Source of the DNA: Durusdinium trenchii
Lineage: Eukaryota > Sar > Dinophyceae > Suessiales > Symbiodiniaceae
Assembly: GCA_963970005.1 (NCBI GenBank)
Contig: CAXAMN010001237.1
Coordinates: forward strand, 240,145 to 304,144
Direction: 5' to 3'
Length of the DNA: 64,000 nucleotides
Part shown: one piece after another, positions 11,873-24,300 of the stretch
Position numbering within the stretch: the stretch's first letter is position 1
Layout of the letters: each line of letters begins with the position of its first letter
The notes under the pieces: model-generated
Seen by the model: only the letters and a program-made list of their open reading frames with translations
The model's database searches: none
What the model was told of the DNA's origin: nothing
Translations under genes and position numbers: made by a program

Positions 11873-14836
11873 GGCATGGCGTCGCCGTGATCGCCGTTTT
11901 CGCAGTTCTGGAGCATGCCTTGTTTTGGTTGCCTTGGGATTTAAGGATCCTTTGAGGATGTAAACATTGTGAATTGTGGCAGCTATGCTATTATTATTGT
12001 AGTTGTAGGATGCTATAGGCTTATAAAACTGCAGATGCCTCGTCAAATCGAACTCACCCACCGAACTGTATGAAGTAAGGGGGATGACTGAAACATCTTC
12101 AGAGCTCAACTGGAAGCTTCTTTGGTGTTCAACCGACTTTCTTCTGGCTCCAGGATCAAACCACTGGTGTTTGCTTGCATCCGGGCGACAGGCGAGGCGT
12201 GGGGTGAGGGGGGGCTTGGGGGGATGGCTGGAAGATTTATATATAGGCTATATATAGGTATTATTTATATGTATTTATTAAACTTTTGTATTAAGGATCG
12301 TATTTTATATAGAAATTTTATTGACATCAATAACAGCAGTCAATACCAGTAGGACATATTTGTATATCAATATGATTTTCAAAATTTGTACCATGTCCAA
12401 AGAAACTAAATTAATGGCAGAAGGTATTAGGAGTGATTTTCATCCATTTCCTAGAGATAGAAAAATGAGATACTAGGCATGGAAGAATCCAAATTACTTA
12501 AATATAGGCACTACAATGCCTTTTTCATTACGCATAATCTCCTGAAACCAAAGAAGTACCTTAATTGCTGGTCTCATTGAGACTTTCATTGTTAAAAGAA
12601 CGAGATTCAACTAGTTTGGAGACATGGGACGCTGTCATGAAGTATGACATCGAGAATCCTACTGAATTTACTATTTCATACCGCTCAAAGAAAGAGCAGC
12701 ACACATTTACAATCTGACAGAACAAAAACGCAACGTAGAAGATTCCACCGAGTCGCTGGCGCAAGCTATTGGGGTTCTTACTTCCAAGTAGGAAGGGATG
12801 CTGGTGCCGAAGCAGTCTGGGGTGCGCTCGTGCCGCTGCGGGGTGCTGCCAGATGTGCCGTGATATCCGGATATCTATGAACCATACATCCAACACTCTC
12901 ATCCTGGGAACAAGAATCCCGCATCCACAACTCTCTATAGATGTCACCTTGAATATGTATAAAGTGTGAAGTCTGTGCACGTTTATTTTGGGGAGAAGCT
13001 CTCTCAAGGGCCATCCATCCGGTGGGCCAAAAAGACAAAGCACAAACTCTCCCCAGGAGTTTTGGTGGCGGGGTGCCTGAATTCGGAAGATAGGATGTGC
13101 CCGATCGTCACATCCACGGCCCCTGGATGGGACCCGGAAACCGAAGGATCTTGGAGGTGAACGGGCTGCAAGATGTGGAACTCATTTGGGAGCAGCTGGG
13201 CTGTGAAGAGCTGCTGAAGGCCAGTCTTTTTGGGAAGAGGGAGAAGGGAGGGAGAAGCGAGGTTTGGAACTGAGGGAGTGATGGATGGATTGCTTTGGAG
13301 GGTGATGTGCAGAAGTGGATAGACTGAAAGGGAGGATAGTTTTGATACTTGATGAAGCTTGGTATGTTTGGATCGATCAAGTGGCTCAGGGCGGGAAGCT
13401 TGGACCGACCCTTCCCTTTTCAGCAGCTTCCCCAACCGAGCCAACAGCTCCACGACCAGATCACGCCATCAATGTGGAGGGTTAATCAAACAAACAGACG
13501 GGAGATGGCGTCAGATGATGGAGGAAGGTCCCGTTTTGGGGGCGGAAGAGGTCTTCGAAGGCTGAAGTGGATGGCATGGACCATGTTTCTATTTTCCACT
13601 TACATAATTTACATAATTATTTCAGGGAGTAAGGACATGCGAGTAGGTGACTTTCACGGCTTTTGAGCTGCATAGAGCTGCCACAGTTGGTCGGAAGGCG
13701 TGGACATCCAAAAAGGAAGGACATGAGTGCGATGAGGAATGTGGAGGGCATTAATGAGGATTTATACACATTTCAATAACCTTCGATGTTGAGAGGTGTA
13801 TCATCAGTTTATCATGGTTTATCAAGGGTCGCTCCTTTTCCTAGCCTGGGCGAAACACTAATGGTTTATCAACCTTTAACGATTTGGCGAACATATGAGG
13901 AGGTCGCACAAATGATCCGCACCTGATCTTTGGGAGGTGATGATCAGGTGATTGGGCGAAAAGACCTCTTGGACGCTGAAAGAAAAACAACATCTATACC
14001 CACCGGACCGACCGGAGGAACCACTCCACACGGCCCGACCAGAACGGGACCGACCGAACCGGCCCGTTTCGGGGCAGGTCCGCTTGCAACAGCAGGTGCG
14101 GCCAGCGCCCGGTGGGTGAGGTCGGTGTGGTCGTTTTTAAGGTAGACTCTTGAGTCCCCAAAACGGAAAGGCCGGTGGTTTTTCCAAATGAATTCAAATG
14201 GAGGGGTTGAGTTCATCCAGAGTCTACATGTAAGAACATGTCAGCTTCGATGTGAATGTAAATGCTATGTGCTCCATCCTGGGTGAATCAACTCCTGCGG
14301 GCCCGCTTGTAATTAGGAGGGGTTGAGTTAATCTAGCGTTGACAATACAGTACCATGGTTACTTAATCAGGGTAGGATTTGGAACACTGCAAGATGTGGC
14401 TTGAGCTAGCGCGCCGGTACTAGACCATGTACTCATCTCTGCTTTACGCATTCTAAGACTATGATCGATGAGAAAACATTCTCAGAGCATCTCAGAGCAA
14501 CATCGCTGATATATCTTATAATCTCTTTTGTGTATGTATACGGTATACGCGGGATTATCACATAGCGAAAACCGAAAGGTAGCCAGCCAGTGCATCGTAA
14601 TCAATGTTTGACCTATGCTGTCCCAAAGTATTTTTGGCAAGCAGCTAATACAAAACTTGGTTTGTAGTATGGTCCTGGAATGGTGGTTGCCAAGCTGGAT
14701 CACCACAAAGGATTGCTGCGAGCCTTTGGCTCTGATGTGTTCGATGCGGCTTCCTGCTGGTTTGCGCTTGAGGTGCCATCATCATATCATCATCTACTCT
14801 AGTGGGTGCGGGAGAGGACCGGACCTGCCTGTCGAG
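11873..14836. other. Mostly non-coding interval
   Basis: AT-rich from about 12230 to 12560 (TATATAGG, TTTATAT runs). Apart from the candidate terminal exon at 13057-13160 nothing can be supported. The frame at 13994-14145 is repeat-like (GPTGGTTPHGPTRTGPTEPA). Confidence 0.4.
13057..13160 (+). CDS. Candidate 3'-terminal exon
   Basis: An AG|G acceptor at 13056 opens the frame VLVAGCLNSEDRMCPIVTST, then APGWDPETEGSWR, and stops at TGA 13158-13160. Composition looks coding on this strand, though the complement is open too. No family recognised. Confidence 0.3.
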
Positions 14837-14902
14837 GGCAGCATCTTCAAGACGGACGTCTACAATGCCCAAGACGACATGAGAAACCGCTTGCAGCGCC
14901 AG
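14837..14902 (+). CDS. Candidate exon, unidentified
   Basis: AG|G acceptor at 14836 and a GC donor at 14903 enclose exactly 22 codons reading GSIFKTDVYNAQDDMRNRLQ then RQ. Both sites and the length fit the pattern of the proven exons. No family recognised. Confidence 0.4.
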
Positions 14903-16163
14903 GCAAAACCCCGACAGCAGGCGGGCTCACCCCGCTGGATCGGGGGGAGGGCTGAACATGGCTGGAGAAGCAACCCACAGGTTTAGTGGAAGAACGGTTC
15001 TTTTCACCCTCCTGTCAGGGTGTCCAATGGAGATCCAGTGTGGTCCATCCCGGGGAACGAATTACAATTGCCCTCATTCCCAAAGAACACCAGACCACCT
15101 CGAGGAATACACCAAAGTCGTCCTAGAAAAACCACAGCCTGCAGTTCAACAAAACCACAAGCTCAACGCATGTTTTCAGTCCCTCTCACACCCCCGCCTT
15201 GTTCCAGTCCCATCCAGGAGCTGCTGCGGCGGCGGGAGCACTGTGAAGGGGCGCAAAGCTGCGTGTGCGGGGGCGAATTGGATTCTCAGCTCCACAGAGG
15301 CCGACACGTGGTTACGGTGTGGCGGTGTGGAGAACGGGTGGATTGTTCTCGTTTTTCACGCAGTCCCAACCAGAAATGGAAACTGGATGGAACTCCCAAG
15401 GCCATCCCATGTAAAGGATTCAACGCCATATTGGACCAACCAGAGCTGTTTTTGGTTGCTTGGGTTTTCAGGTTGCTATGCTCATTCCTGGATGCATGTT
15501 TGCAGTGGGGAATAGATGGGGTCAAATCGCTTTTCACGAACGACCAGTCCACGAACCACGAACGACCGACGTCTCGGACGGATTCCGAACGACCGAGAAG
15601 CGAGAAGCCGACGAGATACAGCACGAGACGACACTGGATTTGGGATCTCCTCGTTCAACATACGACAGAATACCAAGGAATGAGGAGATCCCAAATCGTT
15701 TCTCATACTGAGGAACCTCATCTTGGTATGAAATAAACACGACATACCTAAGGAATTGCTGCCCTTGCGGCAACGGGTGTCGCTCCTGGTGGATCAGTTC
15801 CTCGGCAGCGTCGGTGTCGCTCGTGGATGCGGCAAAAGGGGTCTTCCCAAGGATCTGAGGGTTCAGTTTGGAGAGACCACGGAAATCCTTGGCTCCAAGC
15901 TGGAACATCCTTGGCCACCTTCGCTGCTTTCCTTTGGTTTGTGTTGAGCAGATTGGTCCTCATGTGGCCAAGCTGCAACCCTTAAGTGGAAGCTCAGTCT
16001 TTTAGCTCAGATGTTTGTCTAAACTAAACTAGTGGTGGTGCTCCCCCCAAAAAGCATTGAAGTGCCCAAGCACATCCAAGCACCCAAAAAGGTTTTTGCA
16101 ATGCTTTCCATTTGCCTGACCTCCCACGTCCTAGCTCTACCCACGTTTGGAGCGCTTCCCAAG

Positions 16164-16238
16164 GCATGGCTTCCTCGAGTATGCGGGGAAGCGCTTCTCG
16201 GTCGATGACCTCATTGCCATGTGCCTCGGCCCGCGCCG
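16164..16238 (+). CDS. Candidate exon, possibly HNH/NUMOD-like
   Basis: AG|G acceptor at 16163 and a GT donor at 16239 enclose HGFLEYAGKRFSVDDLIAMC then LGP. The KRFSVDDLIAMCLGPR pattern recalls the helix that precedes the catalytic part of HNH homing-type endonucleases or AP2/HNH proteins (vhrLva.aFlGp), but the histidine core is not visible. The link to the next candidate exon at 16448 is unproven. Confidence 0.4.
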
Positions 16239-16303
16239 GTCTGGGCCTTCATTTCTATGTCCATCGCCAGCCTCCACAGAACTTGTACCGATGTAGTTCC
16301 CCA

Positions 16304-16384
16304 ACACCACCTGTCTGGGAGGAAAGCATCTTCTGCCCCCTCTTCACCCCTGGCCTGATCGGTCCAATCCCAGACAGGTGGTGT
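16304..16384. repeat. 17-bp perfect inverted repeat
   Basis: ACACCACCTGTCTGGGA (16304-16320) is exactly the reverse complement of 16368-16384, with a 47-nt spacer. It lies between two candidate exons (16164-16238 and 16448-16588), so it would be inside an intron. Confidence 0.8.
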
Positions 16385-16447
16385 CCGGGAGCGTCAACTG
16401 TTCTTAGTTGTTGGATGTTGGTTTCGTTTCTCAGAGTCCGTTTGGAG

Positions 16448-16588
16448 GCGTCGACCTCGGTCCGTGTGCATCGACCTCCGCGCCTTCCTCCGCGTCGACG
16501 CCTTCGGACTTGGGGATCGTTTGCGGGACATCCGGCCGTCGAAGCGTCGCATTGGGAGGCCCCCAATGGACACACCTGTTTTGCACAG
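16448..16588 (+). CDS. Candidate exon, basic segment
   Basis: AG|G acceptor at 16447 and GC donor at 16589 enclose SVCIDLRAFLRVDAFGLGDR then LRDIRPSKRRIGRPPM. Of the three open + frames this one has the most GC-ending codons. It may continue the protein started at 16164. Family unknown. Confidence 0.35.
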
Positions 16589-19500
16589 GCACTCCCCCGG
16601 ATTCACATCCGGAGTCCCATATCAGTGCATGCTCCTGATGAGAAGCGACTGTGGGGTACAATGGCCCACAGGCAACTTGCTCCAGTATAAGGCGCAAGCA
16701 GCAAGGCAAGATTGCGAACCATTGATGGCCTATTGGCGGGCATGCTGCGGAAGCTAGGCGTCACCGAGCCCCAAAAGATCTCAAATCCAAGGCTTCTTCA
16801 ACACTTCAGGCAAGAGACGAAGCAACGCAGCAGGACTAGTACTACTACTTCTGCTGCGTTTCTCCCAGGTTGGTGCATCTGAAGTGGCTTCCGATTCCTG
16901 CGCCAATACCCGAGAGGAGCTCAACGCCAACATTAGTTCCTCCCCAAGACGCGTCTACGCCAGCCTTGATCCACAACTGATCCTTTTGCCAGCCAACATA
17001 GCACATTTCAACATGCATGAGCTTTCATTCCTTTCCCACTTCTAGAGAAGATGTTCTGCTAGCGCTGCTGGCCCACCATTCATGAAGGAGCCACGCATTT
17101 ATGGGAAAGCGGCGGGCTTTCAAAGCATTTCTCGGCATGTCTTGCGTTGGTCTTACTTTGAGGTGCCCTGGCTCAAATTCGAGCAGCATAGGGCGCACAG
17201 CTGGATTCATGGAAAAGTCTCTATGATATGAGGGTCCTTCCGTGCCTACTCTGACTGGTGTGCAGGTCCGTGCGCGCCCAGACTGAGCTGGTGCTCTCTA
17301 TGGTGTGCTGGCACTCGCTCTGACATGACGACATGGGAGGAGGACAGGGGAGAGGACGATGGCAGAGTAACACCTTTGTCAAAACCCAAAGACCCTTACC
17401 TGACAGATGGGGAACAAACAGCAAACCATGACCACGACTGCTAAGAAAAAAGCAGCCGCATACACACACAATATTCCAAGGAACAAGGACCCGTCAACCA
17501 GACCATCCAAGGGAATACTGAATACGGCTTTTGACACTTGTGGTGGATGTAATGTAGGGGGTGTGATGCAAAGTGAAGACAAGACACCCCAACTGAACAA
17601 GGAAATGTGGTCTCTGTAGAGGGGTTATATTATACATGAAAAGTTGCAAAGTCAAAGCCGCACCCATATCCCATCCCCATAGCATGTTTGGGGTTCGGTG
17701 TGCAAGCTTGCAGCTTCCCTGCTGGCATCAAACCAAAGCAGTTCGCGTTTTCGGCCCAGGCAAGCTGTGACCTGCGACCTGTGCCATCAACACATCCAAG
17801 AGGAGCCCTTTGAGGGTTGCATGTGGTACTGCATTTAGTTGAACAAAATTTTGGCACTATGATGAATTATTGAGACGTCTCTTTTTACACGGTATTTTCG
17901 CTACCCGAAGTCATCGCAAGCACATGGCTCAAAGTTCCGTCTCAGACTTATTTTGACCGACCCCAGATCCCGGACATTCAACACCGTCACTGCAACCTGT
18001 CACACACCTCCAGCCTCTTGAACAATTGAGCCGAATCATCACTGGAACATTGTGAAACCAGGGTTCTATCCAACCTTATAAGATGGCAATCAGAAAAGAG
18101 GTGTTTTATCGACGATCGTTTTCTTTATTGTTACGGCTGCTGTGTATAGTCTTTTTGAATGCTGGGCTAGTGGTTTGTCTTGGCATCGTGTGAATTTCGC
18201 AGGAGAAACTATGGACTTGTCACTTGGCGTGATGAAAAGGATAGTCGGATGTTGTAGGTGTGTGAAGACTGCTTCGTCCGCTGACCACGTATTGAATGTG
18301 GGTGGGCTTTTGGGTTGCCGAAACTAGCAAGTTCGCGTTTTGGAACAAACATGAAACATCATGAAGCATTGTATAATCATTATGTATTTGTCTATATATT
18401 TTTTGCACATTATTGTAACATACTGTATCATACATCATATTAACCTTCCCATTCCCAAGTACCCACCCTCTATCCGAGAATGTTTCATCAACGATTTAAA
18501 GATGCCGCCCCGCGGAATCGTTGTGATTCTTAGCGACCACAGGCGATCCCTAGGCTCAACAGTTCAACAACGTTTGTCCTCACAATGTCGGTGGTTCACT
18601 GTTTTTTAGGTGATAGGGAGGCGGCACCAAGAGTGGACAGGTACAATGCATGGCAACCGTGGATTGTCAAGAATTGAGAGGGTCAGGCACCGCCGCCCCA
18701 AAAAAATAAATGCAGCAGAATGCAGCCAACCACCGGCACTGTCCAGGTCAGAATGGTGCCAACACCATCCTCCACGTCCATGACTCAGGGGGGAAGACAG
18801 CTTGGACTCAGGGAGGCGGAATCCGCTCCGACCAGGGCGGGTTCGCAGGTCCAACGGTAACCCAGCAGATTTGACCATGTACCAGGACCCACGGTCGGGG
18901 TGGTTAATGGACGCCCCTCTGATATAACCTCTAAGAGCCCTGGTACTTGTACTTGTGTGAAGTCGTTTGGTCGTGTTTAAAAAATCGTTTGGATGCCACG
19001 TTTCCATGCGGCCTGGTGCCTTTTCCGCAAGCCCCTAGTCACTTAACACATGCTCATTGTATGAGAGGAGTGCTTATTTTAAAGGATTTCCGCAGACAAA
19101 GAGGTGTGGGAAGCTGGTCAAAGATGTCAGTGGTGGACACTGACCTGCACTCGCGCTTTTGCCCCAATGCTCCTGGCGGGTGCTCCTATTCGAGTGTGTG
19201 TTTTAATATTCGGAGACCCCCAACCAATGGTTTTTTTTGTCTATTTCCTTTCTTCCACGGGGTCGCAACGCCTGGGAGGTCTCCCTATGTTCCACACCAA
19301 GCGATTTTTTAAAGGTGTGGCCGAATTCCACCATGTGCGGACCGTTTCAGGCGCAGTCCTACGACGTGTGTGTCCAGTGCTTCAACACCTTCTCAGAAAG
19401 TGCCGGAAGCGAGAAGCGGGCGAGCTTGGTGATTGGTGAGTGAATCAGTGAAGGAAGCGAAGCGAGGATCAAAGAGCTGAGTGTTCTGGAAACCCCGTGG

Positions 19501-20332
19501 AAGGCTTTCTGTTTTTGCATATACTTTTGTTTGCTCCCTGGCTTTAGCATGGGTGTTTTGTCCTGGAACCTTTATATCTTCAGCTCTGGGTCATGTCAGG
19601 CAGAGTGACATGGGTGGAGAAAGGCACACATGTTGATCTCAGATGATTGTCATCAGGCCGTGGCCGTGTCAAGACTTTGTTCTCCAAGTTCTTTCGGGAT
19701 CCACGCCGACTGGCTAGGGCCTAGGGGCTCAGACCCGCCCAACGTGACCATCCGCAGTGCCACTGCCATCGTTTGAATACGTCGTTTTAAGAATCCGCCG
19801 CTGCGGCGCAGCCGTCTTCTGCGAGGAGCAGGCTTGTGGCGCGCTGCACGAGCAAGATCGGTTTGCTTAGAGTCTCGCTGTGACCCAACACAGATCAAAA
19901 AGGCACTTGCGACGCGAGGTCTTCTAAAGTCGCGCAGTGCTAGGGAGAATAGAATAAGACCGATTAGATGTTTTACAACTGGGGAGGTTCAAGGTTTGAC
20001 ATTGGTTCGGTGGCGGGATGTTTGGCTTTGTTGAACGCCTCAGCCAGCTCCCCGCTCCATGTGTGTGACCAGCTTTTTCCAGCTCCCTCCAAACCAGCCA
20101 GGAAACTGAATGCGTGGAAAGCTATGAACAGACATGTCCGTCAACTCCGCAACCATTCAACAAGGCATGTTCAAAGTAACCTGTGACTATAGTACTGTAT
20201 TTAGATTCGGTAGATCCAGGCCATAGCAAGTGACAGCGAATTACATGATTTACATGTTCCGCAACAACACTTGGACCACGTGGAGGAAGTGGTGGCATGC
20301 TACCGCTGGATGCACCCTTCGCACGTGGGGAG
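16589..20332. other. No supported gene
   Basis: Open frames near 19653-19930 exist on both strands (basic, Arg-rich) but have no convincing borders. The remainder reads as intron or intergenic DNA. Confidence 0.4.
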
Positions 20333-20530
20333 GAGAAGTGGTTCCCGTGTTGCAGGAAGGACCATTCGGCCCGACGCATCGGTTTGTACCGGGCTGCCCA
20401 GAAGCGACGCTTTTGCAATGAGGTGCAAAGTGAAGTAGCCACGCCGGACGTAGCAGAGGAGCACTGTGAGAAGGTGCAAGCGGAGGGGCCCCCCAAGAAA
20501 GGGGACCGCAGGTGGAATCTGAACATGTAG
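20333..20530 (+). CDS. Probable 3'-terminal exon of the gene upstream of the dioxygenase
   Basis: After an AG|G acceptor at 20332 (or one at 20355 in the same frame) the frame reads EKWFPCCRKDHSARRIGLYR, AAQKRRFCNEVQSEV, EEHCEKVQAEGPPKKGDRRW and stops at TAG 20528-20530. Coding on the + strand is favoured by Glu/Lys content. It would be the end of a neighbouring gene about 0.86 kb upstream of the dioxygenase start, consistent with same-direction gene order in dinoflagellates. Product unknown. Confidence 0.4.
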   Translation, partial: EKWFPCCRKDHSARRIGLYRAAQKRRFCNEVQSEVATPDVAEEHCEKVQAEGPPKKGDRRWNLNM

Positions 20531-21388
20531 CTGGAGCTGACAAATGATACGAACGAGAACCAGCAACACCTGTTAAAGCGATTTCACACTCGCCCTTTTT
20601 TGATGTTCTTTTAGTTGGTTGTGCACCAAGTGTTGGCCGTCTGTAACCATATTTAGTTTTTATTAGTGTATGACCGTTGTGAAGTAGATATAGACCATGG
20701 AATCTATATAACATGTGTACCAATTTGCCATTTTTCTGGACGGTCTCCAATTCTCCCATATTCCAGGAAGACTTTGTGTAGGTGATGTCGGGTTCCAGAA
20801 GGCTTCCTTCATCCCTCAGGACAGCCAAGCCGGAATCATGCAGAGAGTTCTTTTTTCCTGTTTGGTTATACGTGGCTGATCAGTGTTCCACTATGGTTTT
20901 CTCACCCCGCATGGACCCTGAGGACCAACTGGACCCTGGTGTAGTCACTGGTGACTGCACCGTCGGACGTCCCGGGTGCCTTACACTCCCGGTGTGTCGG
21001 GGGGTGTACGGTCTCCCATTTCAGGCATGGCCAATGTTCACCCTTTCTCCCAAAAGCAGTTACACGAATGTAATGTATCTGATTGAAACAACGATTCGTT
21101 GCATCTTAAGTCCTGGAGACTCGCTTATCTCACTGAGCTGGGTTTGGGAAGGCACATCAAACATCATCAAGGAGAACCATTTCAATCCAGTTTTCCCTCC
21201 CGGTCGAGATCCCGAGCTTAGCAGCTTGGAGATGCACGACACCCGCATTCGCTCGCCTCCGCCCAGCTTCGTCGTGCTGTATGCGTCTCGACCTTCGTCG
21301 CCAGCCGAAACAGCGGGGGGTCTCTGTGGCTGCTCGGAACACGGGTGAAGCTGCGCGCGACGCTTCTGGTGCTTCCGGTGACAACGCC

Positions 21389-24300
21389 ATGGCCTCCAAT
21401 GGCACAAGCGCGTCCAGTGAGGTGGTTGCTTGGAAGAGGTGGAGAAAGAGAGTGGGAGAAGCCGGAGATTTGGCAAGGATGGAGGGCTAAGAGGTAGCTA
21501 ACAAAGATTCTTTAAGGGACACGACTCACCAAAGGATCACACAATATCACGCGTTCATGTTCCACTGCCCGGGGGGTTGTCCTTTTCGAAGTCCAGGTAC
21601 AAGCCATGTCATTGGAAGTTGCGGAGGGTGGGGCCATGGCTTGGCTTCTCATCTCGACTGGAGCTGAAAAGAGCGACGCACGTCGTCATCCCAAAACGTT
21701 TGGAGCCCCTTGTGGAGCTTGGAGAGCAGGGACCCCTCACATGCAGCTACTATGACAGGACACCGGACACCCCGATGGCATGTTCGAGCCCTCCTCCAGT
21801 TGGGGTGGTTGAAAAAGGGACCGGGCCCCGATCCTTTTCAAGAACCTCTTGGGGTGCCAGTGGGGAGATGGCACATGATGGCACATCTACTCTGAAACCA
21901 CGCTACTCGTCATTTGAGACCAATGAAGAACCTCCATCCTCGGATGTCCTGCTTTCGTGACCTGTCGGCCGAACTCGACATGTTTGTTGCGCCCGAGAAT
22001 CGGATTAGAACCGACCTCGGTGAAAGAACGGACCATCGGTCGTCGAAGGACTTCGAGCCCCTATGGTTGGTTCAACATGGTTCAACTGAGGTCATCTTGG
22101 ACTACAAGGACGTGGTGGAAGGGAAGGATTTGAAAGCCGAGATTGCCAAGGCCGAGATTTGATCGCCGAACTCGGCGGTTTACAGAGATTGAGTCACCTT
22201 TCGATCGAGTCACCGAGATCGATGAGGTACACTATGGTACACTCACACTCTCTTCTTTGGAATATGACTTTCAAATGTGACTCCATTCTGCCCAATGATA
22301 GCTTGTATGGTTTTGTACATCATTCACACCTTATCTCTACCGATACCGCCGGGATTCACAGAAAGCGCTCGCGTCACCCTGGGACGGAGAGCCCAGCAAG
22401 TGGATGTGTTCAAAACAGCCTCTTTTTGACCGGATCATGGACCCCACCAGGATCAGAAGGAGACCCGTCCAATCCCAAGGCCGACATCCTGACCCGATGG
22501 GACCCGAAATCCCGGCCATCGCATGAAGTGGACAATGCACAGGGGGTGCCCCCCCCCCCCCATCTCTTTCCATCCAAAATGACACCTCTTTTCCATCCTC
22601 CAGCGCTTCCTTCGCGAGCTCACCGACCGCGAACCGAGCGTTCACTCACCCGCCAGGCCTATGGCCCTGGTGGCTTGGGGATTTGCGCCCTTCGCGGCGT
22701 TCCGGGCCTCGAAGACTGCCGGAAGAGGCCGCGTGGCGTGGACGGGGGCGGCGCGTCCAAGTGTGTTTGGGGAGGAAAGCGATTTGAACTGCTATGAGTG
22801 CTATAGCGCCAAAGAAGACGTTTCTTTGATATCCCGTCCGCTGTGACCCAAGAGACGGCGCGTTTCTTCTTAAAATGTCTTTAGTCGTGGAGCCTGGTCG
22901 AGAATGGTTTGGCATCATTTTTTGATGTGAGACGAGTGAACGACATGTGAGACGAGGTGTCAAAAACCCGCTCTTGATTGGCAAGCTTCTCACCTATCGT
23001 ATCGTCCAGGCTGTCCAGGGACAGTGCGGGGGGTGAAGGTGATAACATGACATAGGAATCGCCTGACCTACAAGAGCAGTGGTTGGCTGCAGGCTCCTAC
23101 CTTTAGCACACAAGCTGGCTCACTTGCAGCTTGGTGGGCACGGGGAATTGCTCTTTCAATCTCTTTCATGGACAGGGATGTTTTCTGCTTAATTAACCCA
23201 CTCCAGGAGGCTCTCGTGTTTTTGATGTCGACATCCAACCCTTGTAGCGGACCCCGAGCACCCGATGTCACGTACAGCTCGGTTCTTCAACAGCGTGGGG
23301 GTTCTCGTGGGGGAACGACGTCAACGGTGTCGACGTCGGTCGACTCGGTCGACCCCCGAAAATCGGTGGCGGTTTCGGTGGTGCCGCCGCTTCGCCTTGA
23401 TGTCCGGGCCCGTTGGGGGGGGCGTTTTGGGGTGTTTGTTGGGGGCGTTGAGACACGGGGAGGCTGGAAAGCTTGGACACAGATTCCATGGGCCGTGATG
23501 GGAGTGGGAAACGTGAGTGGGAAACGTGGCACCAAATTCAAGAGCAAAGGTGAAGGGAGTACGAGTTCATTATGGACTACCCACTGGGAACCCGCCAGGG
23601 AACTGCTTCGTCCATCCCCTCAAAAGGGCTCGCCGGACTTCTCCCATGTTGGATCCCCATTTTCGGGCCGAAGCGAGATCTCCCCCAAGGCCCAAAGACG
23701 TGCTTGAGAGCTATGAGCGAGCCGATGCACATTACTGCGTGGGCTGGAGCCACGGCCGAGCCCCTTGGGCCGAGACCCCACCCGGAGCGATCCCCCACGC
23801 TCCCGTCCAAACAGGCTCCGTTTCGAACCGGCGACCGGACCACGGGAAAAGAGATGCACTGGGGAGGGTGAAATCTCTTCAGATCTGTTTCGTGCATTAC
23901 CGACTAAAATGCACGAAATCCACTTTGCCCCCAGGTGAAAGACGGATGTTGGCTGATTTGTTGGGGTGCGTTGGTTGAAAAAAGACCCGAGACGGAGGGG
24001 GTGAAATGGCGAGGAGGTTGGTTGGTTGAGACCAACTGACCCCATAGATATATCGACACAGTGGTCTCAAGTCAAGAGCTTGCTCAAAACACAAGGTCGA
24101 CCTCTAAGCCCAAAGACATCCAAAGACTAATTACTGTATTTGGGTCACTGAAGTGTTCAGGACGTTCCTTGACATTGGGTTCACCGAGTCAGACGTAAAG
24201 TCATGCGTCTTGGACTCCCAGTCTGCTGTTCAAAGCTCCCAGGGGCAGAGAGATGTAAAACCATGCTGGATTTCCCGGGGGGTTTGATCAGATCAAGCAT

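Noticed and set aside
15020-15736. 238-codon uninterrupted frame, the longest in the window, with CVCGGELD and other cysteines
   Set aside because: Frame changes in composition along its length, lacks a family match, and competing frames are also open. A short ISXO2 zinc-ribbon resemblance was too weak to report.
22604-22846. + frame reading MALVAWGFAPFAAFRASK in the 22.66 kb exon
   Set aside because: The alternative frame GLGICALRGVPG matches the dioxygenase family and joins in phase on both sides, so this frame is a shadow.
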